From positions 1 through 13,256 of the forward strand of contig JAQTLI010000027.1 in NCBI GenBank assembly GCA_028714995.1: a stretch of DNA of 13,256 bases, read 5' to 3'. The DNA is from Methylobacter sp. (lineage in GTDB: Bacteria; Pseudomonadota; Gammaproteobacteria; Methylococcales; Methylomonadaceae). Positions within the stretch are counted from its first letter, which is position 1. Each line of letters begins with the position of its first letter. Shown piece after piece: positions 7,500-13,256 of this stretch. The translations under genes and the position numbers were made by a program. Under the pieces are notes generated by a model, which saw only the letters and a program-made list of their open reading frames with translations, did not search any database and was not told the origin of the DNA.

Positions 7500-7571
7500 T
7501 GGGATAAGTTATTTTCATGCTAAAAAACGTGAACCGGCTTTGGAATATCAAAACCGCTGATTTTTAGAGTT

Positions 7572-7606
7572 AATACATAAATAGGTATTCCTACATATTG
7601 TGTATT
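7572..7606. promoter_or_regulatory. Nested palindrome upstream of the protease gene
   Basis: Outer arms AATACA (7572-7577) and TGTATT (7601-7606) extend by a G-T wobble and two A-T pairs. An inner pair TAGG/CCTA (7582-7585, 7590-7593) closes on TATT. It lies about 170 bases before the protease ATG and might be an operator. No known consensus is matched. Confidence 0.3.
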
Positions 7607-7763
7607 TAGTTCGAAATCTGTACTGTCGATGCATGGTAGAAGAGTAGATTAGCTGACAATGCATGGGCGTTTTACGGCCATAAGCTTACCATCACAATCT
7701 CTAAGTAAATGCCTGGTCAATCAACAAAGAAGCCGTTTTAACACAACTGTTACCAAAAAATAT

Positions 7764-7769
7764 AAAAGG
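7764..7769 (+). promoter_or_regulatory. Ribosome-binding site fixing the protease start
   Basis: AAAAGG ends six bases before the ATG at 7776. That ATG opens directly onto a signal peptide, so it is preferred over the in-phase ATG at 7659, which would bury the signal peptide 39 residues inside. Confidence 0.65.
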
Positions 7770-7775
7770 TTTACC

Positions 7776-9758
7776 ATGTACAAATATCCCTACGCAATAC
7801 TCATTATGCTGGGCATTTTCATCGCCGGCTTCTCCATCCCCTCGCAGGCCGATGGCGTCCATCGCGCGTCCCGCCCCGTCCCTGGCCAATATATTGTTGT
7901 GCTGCGGGGACCCACTGCGTCATTCGATACCGTCAACGACGAAGGTAACGAGATCGACGTAGACGTCGAAGCCGACCGGCTAGCCTTCAAGCACAAGGGC
8001 CAGGTGGACCGCACGTGGCGCCATGCGCTCAAAGGCATGGTCATGCTGATGTCGCCAGTAGAAGCCGAAGCCCTGGCGAAGGACCCCAACGTGGCGCTAG
8101 TGGAAGAGGACGGTGTGATCGAACTGGATACCACCCAGTCGCCCGCCACCTGGGGTCTCGACCGCATTGATCAGCACGATTTGCCGCTCAACAACAGCTA
8201 CGTCTACAATACATCGGGCTCGGGTGTGACGGCCTACGTCATCGACACCGGCATCCGTATCACTCACAGCGAGTTCGGCGGCCGGGCCTCGGGCGGTTTT
8301 ACTGCCATAAACGACGGAAATGGCACCAACGACTGTAACGGCCATGGCACCCACGTCGCCGGAACCATCGGCGGTGCAACATGGGGTGTCGCCAAGGCGG
8401 TCGCCCTGAAGGCGGTGCGGGTCCTCGACTGCTCCGGCTCGGGCTACACCTCGGGTGTCATCTCTGGTGTCGACTGGGTGACCGCCAACAGAACCCTCCC
8501 TGCCGTCGCCAACATGAGCCTCGGCGGCGGCCTTTCGAGCGCCCTCGATACTGCGGTGGTCAACTCTATCAACTCGGGGATCACCTACGCCATCGCCGCC
8601 GGCAATTCCAACGTCAGCGCCTGTACGACATCACCGGCTCGGGTGGCATCCGCCTTGACCGTGGGCGCCACAAGTACTAACGATGCCCGCGCCTCATTCT
8701 CGAACTTCGGCACGTGCTTGGACCTCTTCGCGCCGGGCGTCGGCATCACTTCGGCCTGGAACACCAGCAATACCGCCACCAATACGATCAGCGGCACCTC
8801 GATGGCGACCCCGCATGTCGCCGGCGCCGCGGCGCTTTACCTTTCCACCCAACCGGGCAAAATGCCAACCGATGTTGCAACGGCATTGACTGGGAATGCC
8901 ACGGCGAATAAGGTGACCAATCCGGGCACAGGCTCACCCAATCGGCTCCTCTATACCGGTTTTATCGCTTCCGGCCCTCCTGACACCACGCTGCCGACGG
9001 TGAGCCTGACGTCACCGACGGAAGGACAGATCCTGACCGGCACAGTGACTCTTTCCGCCAACGCTTCGGACAATGTGGCCGTCGCGAAGGTGCAGTTTTT
9101 CGGCGGGACCACGCTGCTGGGCACTGCCACCGCTACCCCCTACCAGTTGAGCTGGAACTCCAGCGCGCTGGCCAACAACAGCTATGCCTTCACCGCGAAG
9201 GCGACCGACACATCGGGAAATGTCGCCACCTCGGCATCCGTCAACGCCACGACCTCGAATACCTCCCCACCGGCCTGCAGTACTTCCAAGCAGCTACTCG
9301 GCAATCCAGGTTTTGAGACCGGCAGTGCTTCACCCTGGACCGCCACCACAGGCGTTATCGATGGATCCAACCCGCCTGCGCCTCACACCGGCAGCTGGAA
9401 AGCCTGGCTTGACGGCTATGGAGTGAGCCACACAGACCAACTCTACCAGCAGGTGACGATCCCCGCCGACGCTTGCACGGCTAACTTCAGCTTCTGGTTA
9501 TGGATTTCCACAGGGGAAACTACTACTACTTCCGCATTTGATACGATGACGGTCACGGTGCTTAATACTTCCGGTACTGTGCTGCGCACACTCGCGACCT
9601 ACTCTAATCTGAATAAGAGCAATGGTTATGTCCAGAAGAGTTTTAACCTTGCGGACTTCCGCGGCCAGACGGTCCGGCTACAATTCCGAGGAATCGAGGA
9701 CTCCTCGTTGCAGACCAGCTTCTTCCTTGACGACGCGGCCGTAAACATTACGCAGTAG
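7776..9758 (+). CDS. Secreted S8 (proteinase-K-like) serine protease
   Basis: Exported subtilisin-type endopeptidase, 660 aa. Residues 1-25 form a Sec signal peptide (YAILIMLGIFIAGFSIPSQA, cut before Asp26). An inhibitor I9-type propeptide spans about 37-118 (GQYIVVLRG ... NVALVEEDGVIEL). The S8 catalytic domain covers about 125-395, with Asp157 in VIDTGI, His190 in NGHGTHVAGT, oxyanion Asn277 in AIAAGN and Ser342 in GTSMATPHVAG. Four cysteines in this domain (187, 219, 283, 314) could form two disulfides. An Ig-like domain follows at about 403-493, then a beta-sandwich at about 505-659 beginning NPGFETG and ending FFLDDAAV, as in many secreted bacterial hydrolases. It probably leaves by Sec and a type II-like route; no autotransporter or anchor sequence is present. 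The gene is GC-rich compared with its flanks. A PrcB-domain gene follows after 76 bases. Confidence 0.93.
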   Translation: MYKYPYAILIMLGIFIAGFSIPSQADGVHRASRPVPGQYIVVLRGPTASFDTVNDEGNEIDVDVEADRLAFKHKGQVDRTWRHALKGMVMLMSPVEAEALAKDPNVALVEEDGVIELDTTQSPATWGLDRIDQHDLPLNNSYVYNTSGSGVTAYVIDTGIRITHSEFGGRASGGFTAINDGNGTNDCNGHGTHVAGTIGGATWGVAKAVALKAVRVLDCSGSGYTSGVISGVDWVTANRTLPAVANMSLGGGLSSALDTAVVNSINSGITYAIAAGNSNVSACTTSPARVASALTVGATSTNDARASFSNFGTCLDLFAPGVGITSAWNTSNTATNTISGTSMATPHVAGAAALYLSTQPGKMPTDVATALTGNATANKVTNPGTGSPNRLLYTGFIASGPPDTTLPTVSLTSPTEGQILTGTVTLSANASDNVAVAKVQFFGGTTLLGTATATPYQLSWNSSALANNSYAFTAKATDTSGNVATSASVNATTSNTSPPACSTSKQLLGNPGFETGSASPWTATTGVIDGSNPPAPHTGSWKAWLDGYGVSHTDQLYQQVTIPADACTANFSFWLWISTGETTTTSAFDTMTVTVLNTSGTVLRTLATYSNLNKSNGYVQKSFNLADFRGQTVRLQFRGIEDSSLQTSFFLDDAAVNITQ

Positions 9759-9777
9759 CATTAAGGTAAGAGCCAAA

Positions 9778-9808
9778 GGGGGAGAGGGATGAATAACGCC
9801 TCCCCCCC
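9778..9808. terminator. GC-rich hairpin between protease and PrcB genes
   Basis: GGGGGAGAGG (9778-9787) pairs with CCTCCCCCCC (9799-9808) at 9 of 10 positions around an 11-base loop. It is followed on the plus strand by an A-run instead of a T-run, so it is not a standard intrinsic terminator. It may attenuate read-through or stabilise the protease mRNA end. Confidence 0.4.
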
Positions 9809-9834
9809 CAAAAAAACAGAGGAGGCAATCTGAC

Positions 9835-10317
9835 ATGAAAAAAATGCAAGGGCTGTGGGCCACACTAGCCTGGCTAGGCATAGAAGCATGCAGTGTGAAT
9901 TCCGGTGAGAGCGGCATGAAAACGGTGGAGTTCAAGCTGTTGGCGCAAGGCACGCAAAGCGGCATCGAGAGCCAGCGTTTCGAAGTTATCAGGGATGAGG
10001 TCGCCTTTCGGTCAACATGGGAAGCGCACGCGCATGCCGTCACGCCGACGCTAGGTCCGCCGAACGTAGACTTTCACACGGCCATGGTCATCGCGGCCTT
10101 CGCAGGTACGAAATCTAGCGGTGGCTACCGCTTGGACATCACGAAAATCAGCCAGGACCATGACCGCCTGGAGGTCACTCTATTGCTAACCCAACCTGAT
10201 GCTGACTGTTTCGTCAGTGAAGCAATGACCCAACCCTATGTCGTCGCGACAACACCAAGGTCAAGCCAGTCCGTACACTTTACCCTATCTACGAAGTTAG
10301 CCAAATGCGGGCAATGA
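9835..10317 (+). CDS. PrcB-domain putative lipoprotein, likely partner of the S8 protease
   Basis: Small exported protein of 160 aa. The N terminus MKKMQGLWATLAWLGIEAC looks like a lipoprotein signal, with Cys19 as the lipidated residue; Glu at -2 makes the lipobox imperfect. Residues about 80-150 match the PrcB C-terminal domain pattern: MVIAAFAGTKSSGGYRLDI, a strand pair, then a TQPYVVATTP segment. Two cysteines (125 and 158) could pair. In Treponema denticola the lipoprotein PrcB binds and stabilises the S8 protease PrtP. Here the gene lies directly downstream of an S8 protease on the same strand, so a similar escort, stabiliser or modulator role is inferred. The start is fixed by GAGGAGG nine bases upstream. 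The protein is too short to carry other domains. A role independent of the protease cannot be excluded. Confidence 0.72.
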   Translation: MKKMQGLWATLAWLGIEACSVNSGESGMKTVEFKLLAQGTQSGIESQRFEVIRDEVAFRSTWEAHAHAVTPTLGPPNVDFHTAMVIAAFAGTKSSGGYRLDITKISQDHDRLEVTLLLTQPDADCFVSEAMTQPYVVATTPRSSQSVHFTLSTKLAKCGQ

Positions 10318-10363
10318 CTGTGCCTAGAATCGAAATGGCTGTTCCCCATTGTGTCGATCGTAT

Positions 10364-10510
10364 GTGGGGAATCGGCGTTGCAGTCATTAGTTTCAAGGCA
10401 GGTTCAAAGACATTCTGGTGGATATGGATGCCCATCTGTTAGAACACACCCGGCATGTCGTGCTCAACCCGGTGCGCGAGGATGGTGTACGAACCGGCCG
10501 ATTGGCCGTG
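10364..10510 (+). pseudogene. Fragment of a REP-associated tyrosine (RAYT/IS200-like) transposase
   Basis: In the frame of 10385 the sequence reads NRR-CSH-stop-FQGRFKDILVDMDAHLLEHTRHVVLNPVR, ending near 10474. It then continues one frame over as ARMVYEPADWPWNERG to about 10510. RFKAILV...YLLELxRYVVLNPVRAxMV...DWPWSSY is the signature stretch of RAYT (TnpA-REP) proteins. A 2-base loss at the R-A junction explains the shift, and an in-frame TAG lies at 10388-10390. The HUH and the rest of the N-terminal half, and all of the C terminus, are missing, so only about 50 codons remain. It lies directly after the PrcB gene. No REP palindrome set was recognised nearby. Confidence 0.65.
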
Positions 10511-11270
10511 GAACGAGAGGGGGCAAATGAGCAAGGTCAGATCTAGTTTTTGGATAGCTCCTCGAACACGCTTTTTCAAAGTCCAGGCCACTCCGCGATC
10601 GAAGCGCCAAATTCACCCAAATTCAGAATTCCCGTATGCAAGGAAACAGTGCGGCGAGCTGTTTATCATGCGTATGACGGGAGTGCTTGAACTGGTCTGC
10701 CCTTTATACGAAGCGATCTATATATACGTGCCTGGAATCGGATGCATAATATAATGCTCAATTACTTGGCGAATGCATGAATCGGGCTTGTCGGGAAATA
10801 TTAGGCGATACGTTAATACTGAAAAGGATAAGCCAGACTTTACACTCATGACAAACATCATGCAGTGCGCGACGACTTGTGCGCATTAACTTATGTGAAG
10901 GCTCTGCACTTCTACCTGAATCTATTTGTGATTTCTTTGTGCAATTGAGTCAATTGATAATGCCGGCTCCTAGTCAAGTGCCCGAATTCGTCGGTGAGCC
11001 CAGTGTCTGATCACGGCTGCAAAGTAGGCATTCGAGCGCTGGGCCCGACGGTTCCTTATGGGGCGAACGGCCTTTCGCTAATAACGCGGTACGGCCAAGA
11101 GCTGCCTATCGCGCAACAAATAAAGAAACCATATATACTCCTGTCCTGCCAGGCTGATAGTCAGTTAAGGTATCAAGGAAAAGAGAGGGTTTTTAAACAA
11201 AAATCGGCAATTCATAAATAAAACATGGAAATTATATAATCATTTATGGGAACCACTAAAGATTTGGGAT
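10511..11270. other. Long intergenic region, apparently empty
   Basis: About 760 bases without a supported gene. Open frames at 10455-10754 and 10994-11221 overlap the RAYT fragment and the dispersed repeat respectively and have no recognisable protein content. The composition drifts to AT-rich after 11110. The dispersed repeat at 11070-11110 is the only structured element I can support. Confidence 0.5.
11070..11110. repeat. Degenerate dispersed intergenic repeat, copy 3
   Basis: Matches 1193-1233 at 34 of 41 positions without gaps, in the same orientation, about 9.9 kb away. Confidence 0.6.
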
Positions 11271-11332
11271 ATTGGCATTGTTTTAGTAAGTCACTAAAAC
11301 AACTGCATCGCCAATTTGCTAAAAGCAATTTC
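11271..11332 (+). promoter_or_regulatory. Structured leader upstream of the HEAT-repeat gene
   Basis: A perfect 10-base stem, TTGTTTTAGT (11278-11287) with ACTAAAACAA (11293-11302), closes on AAGTC. An outer stem ATTGGC/GCCAAT (11271-11276, 11310-11315) encloses it with an asymmetric bulge. A short TTGCT/AGCAA hairpin follows, then TTTCT. It ends about 65 bases before the ATG at 11394. It could be an operator, an attenuator or the terminator of an unseen upstream transcript. Confidence 0.4.
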
Positions 11333-11393
11333 TAGATATCTATGAGATGTGTTATTTCAAACCTAAGCCACTTATTAAAACAGTTCATTATTT

Positions 11394-13256
11394 ATGAAAA
11401 TAATACTCTATTTTATTTTTTCCATGTTCTTGATTTTAATAAATCACACTGTTCTAGCTGAACAAGCCCAACACTGTACTAATCGCTCTTCTGGGTCTGA
11501 AAAGAGATGTTTGACAGGAAAGAAGGAAGACACAAGTAATAGTGAATCAGACGTATTAAAACTATTGCAAAGCTTGGCAGAACAAAGAGCAATTTCCAGT
11601 ATTACTCCTCTTTTGCAAGATAGCGAACCTTACGTACGCGATGCTGCGCTAGAAGTATTAGGGCAATTAGACGCAAAAGAAGCGATTCCCCGTATAATTC
11701 CTCTTTTGAAGGATACGGACAGCTCTATTCGGAATAAAGCAATAAAAGTATTAGTGCAACTCCGCGCAAAGGAAGCGATCCCTAGCATTATTCCTCTTTT
11801 GCAAGAAAAGGACAGCTCTGTTCGGAATAAAGCAATAAAAGTATTAGTGCAATTCCGCGCAAAGGAAGCGATTCCTAGCATTATTCCTCTTTTGCAGGAA
11901 AAGGACAGTAAAGTACGCATCAGCGCAATGGAAGCATTATTGCAATTGGAAGCCAAAGAGGCGATTCCAACTATTATTCCTCTCTTAAAAGATAACGAAA
12001 GCACTGTACGCATGGCTGCTATAAACACATTATCGGAATTGCGAGCAAAAGAGGCAGTTTCCGGCATTACGAAGCTTTTGAAAGACAACGACAGCAATAT
12101 ACGTATCCGAGCCATGGAAGCACTAGGCTTGTTGCAAGGAAAAGAAGCCCTTCCTGGAATTATTTCTCTTTTAAAAGACAAGGACGACAATGTGCGTTTA
12201 AGCGCGATAAAAGCATTACAGGATTTAGACGCAAAAGAAGCGGTGCCGAGCATTATTCTTCTTTTGCAAGACAGCAATGAAAAGATGCGTACTTCCGCAA
12301 TTAGCTTGCTGCGCAAAGTTAAGGCAAAAGAAGCGATTCCCAGAATTACCCTTCTTTTAGGGGATAGTAGTTCTGGTGTACGTAGTGACGCAATATCTGC
12401 ATTAGAGGATCTACAGGGAGAAAAAGCGGTTCCCAGTATTATTCCGCTTTTAAATGATAGTGTTGTGAGTGTGCGCCTTCAGGCGATAAATTCGATATCA
12501 CGATTGCAGGAAAAAGAGTTAATCCCTCATCTTGTATCTCTGTTACATGATAATGACGATCAGGTGCGAATCCGGGCGATGGAATTATTGACGCAATTAC
12601 AAGAAAAAAATGCCGCGATTCCTAAAAAAGAAGCAATTTCTAATGTAATGCCACTTTTGCAAAACAACGAGAAAAGCATACGCTATACGGCAGTCACTAC
12701 ATTAAAAGATTTACAGGCAAAAGAAGCGATTCCCAGTATTCTTCCTCTTTTGCGGGATAGCGATTATGACGTACGTTTAGCAGCGATGGAGGCCGTAGCA
12801 GAATTACAGGCAAAGGATGCAATCCCAACCCTTGTCTTTTTTTTAAAAGATAATGAGCCTAAGATTCGCATTGGCGCAATGGACGCACTGATAGAATTAC
12901 AAGGAAAAGAGGCAATCCATATTATCGTTCCTCTTTTAAAAGATGAAGTAGTTGATGTACGCAATGCAACGAAGGAAAGATTGTCACAGATACAAAATCC
13001 ATTATTAACAGCGTTAATTAATAAAACTTTTATCCTGTTAATGGTGATATGTCCTATCTTGGCGTTTTTGCCGTTGTTTCTAACTGATAAAAATTTTTTT
13101 GTAAGCATTGCAGTCCTTATCGCCGCAATATTCTTTTTTCGTCTTTTTGCTAATATTTCTCCTTACTATCCGCAGTTTAAAGAAGGAGCCACGTGGGGAG
13201 GAATATATCAGGTGGGAGTATTATTTGTTTTTGCGATCTCAATGTTTTTGAAATTA
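11394..13256 (+). CDS. Exported HEAT-repeat membrane protein (partial, C terminus beyond window)
   Basis: The frame is open from ATG 11394 to the last base: 621 codons and no stop. Residues 1-22 are a Sec signal peptide (ILYFIFSMFLILINHTVLA), then a short linker with two Cys (28 and 39). About 15 HEAT/PBS-lyase-type repeats fill residues 63-533. Their consensus is AKEAIPSIIPLLKDNDSSVR followed by a second helix like AIKALQQLQ, with an exact 31-residue period. The one exception is a 7-residue insertion (EKNAAIP) before the repeat at 411. After this, residues about 544-563, 567-586 and 604-620 are hydrophobic and look membrane-spanning. The inferred topology is a periplasmic repeat solenoid held by C-terminal helices. 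HEAT solenoids bind proteins, so a scaffold or sensor role is likely; the partner is unknown. No clear Shine-Dalgarno precedes the ATG, but an in-frame TAA at 11376 excludes earlier starts. The gene is AT-rich, unlike the protease gene. Confidence 0.85.
   Translation, partial: MKIILYFIFSMFLILINHTVLAEQAQHCTNRSSGSEKRCLTGKKEDTSNSESDVLKLLQSLAEQRAISSITPLLQDSEPYVRDAALEVLGQLDAKEAIPRIIPLLKDTDSSIRNKAIKVLVQLRAKEAIPSIIPLLQEKDSSVRNKAIKVLVQFRAKEAIPSIIPLLQEKDSKVRISAMEALLQLEAKEAIPTIIPLLKDNESTVRMAAINTLSELRAKEAVSGITKLLKDNDSNIRIRAMEALGLLQGKEALPGIISLLKDKDDNVRLSAIKALQDLDAKEAVPSIILLLQDSNEKMRTSAISLLRKVKAKEAIPRITLLLGDSSSGVRSDAISALEDLQGEKAVPSIIPLLNDSVVSVRLQAINSISRLQEKELIPHLVSLLHDNDDQVRIRAMELLTQLQEKNAAIPKKEAISNVMPLLQNNEKSIRYTAVTTLKDLQAKEAIPSILPLLRDSDYDVRLAAMEAVAELQAKDAIPTLVFFLKDNEPKIRIGAMDALIELQGKEAIHIIVPLLKDEVVDVRNATKERLSQIQNPLLTALINKTFILLMVICPILAFLPLFLTDKNFFVSIAVLIAAIFFFRLFANISPYYPQFKEGATWGGIYQVGVLFVFAISMFLKL
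11730..11915 (+). repeat. Near-identical 93-bp tandem duplication inside the HEAT gene
   Basis: Units 11730-11822 and 11823-11915 differ at only three positions over their first 85 or so bases, while other repeats in the gene are much more diverged at DNA level. This marks a recent in-frame duplication of one 31-residue unit. Confidence 0.8.

Larger units (their letters stand above)
7248..7775. other. Divergent spacer between reductase and protease genes
   Basis: This non-coding region must hold the promoters of two divergent genes. It contains the shortest copy of the dispersed repeat (7467-7499) and a nested palindrome (7572-7606). No clear sigma-70 pair stands out by eye. An open frame entering from 7659 in phase with the protease is judged to be upstream read-through. 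Confidence 0.5.

Noticed and set aside
7659..7775. In-phase upstream extension of the protease frame
   Set aside because: It would place 39 polar residues before a textbook signal peptide; AAAAGG before 7776 fixes the better start.
10342..10371. TTCCCCA/TGGGGAA hairpin after the PrcB gene as a terminator
   Set aside because: The 7-bp stem has a long 16-base loop and no T-run, and part of it overlaps the RAYT remnant; not strong enough to call.
11394..13000. CRISPR-like or satellite interpretation of the 93-bp periodicity
   Set aside because: The period is a multiple of three, the frame is open throughout, and the units encode a HEAT consensus with no unique spacers between fixed repeats.
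11630..13108. Long minus-strand frames opposite the HEAT repeats
   Set aside because: Repeat-encoded shadows: their periodic protein sequence mirrors the 93-base repeat, and the plus strand has a signal peptide, HEAT consensus and membrane segments.

Overview
This window looks like an accessory, insertion-sequence-rich stretch of a Gram-negative, probably gammaproteobacterial chromosome. The evidence is the mix of IS91, IS110/IS1111, IS256 and REP-associated (RAYT) transposase relics, Sec and lipoprotein signals, and moderate but patchy base composition. A methanotroph-like host is possible, but nothing here fixes the genus.

Layout, left to right. (1) 1-1121: the 3' part of an IS91-family rolling-circle transposase, cut by the window edge and broken by a frameshift. 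(2) 1464-2153: an intact YcaC-like isochorismatase-family hydrolase. (3) 2461-2961: an intact SRPBCC lipid/polyketide-binding-type protein. (4) About 3328-4718: a complete but dead IS1111-type element (IS110 family). It has recognisable subterminal inverted repeats, a transposase with two stops and one frameshift, and a long 3' non-coding segment that may encode its bridge RNA. (5) About 4807-6124: a dead IS256-family element on the minus strand, with both imperfect terminal repeats visible. (6) 6402-7247 (minus): an intact aldo/keto reductase. (7) 7776-9758: a secreted proteinase-K-like S8 protease with propeptide, Ig-like and C-terminal beta-sandwich regions. (8) 9835-10317: a small PrcB-domain putative lipoprotein just downstream. 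(9) About 10364-10510: a fragment of a RAYT transposase. (10) 11394 to the window end: a long open frame with a signal peptide, fifteen 31-residue HEAT-type repeats and C-terminal membrane segments. It runs off the right edge.

Functional reading. The clearest two-gene unit is the S8 protease plus the PrcB-domain protein. In Treponema denticola, PrcB is a lipoprotein partner of the S8 protease PrtP, so the pair here may be an exported protease and its surface partner. The HEAT-repeat membrane protein looks like a periplasmic scaffold or sensor, but its job is unknown. The mobile elements are all damaged. Three short degenerate copies of one intergenic repeat (near 1193, 7467 and 11070) lie among them, which fits an old, decaying accessory region.

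The best leads for something new are the paired repeats in the IS1111 3' segment, the S8/PrcB pair, and the HEAT-repeat membrane protein with its structured leader.
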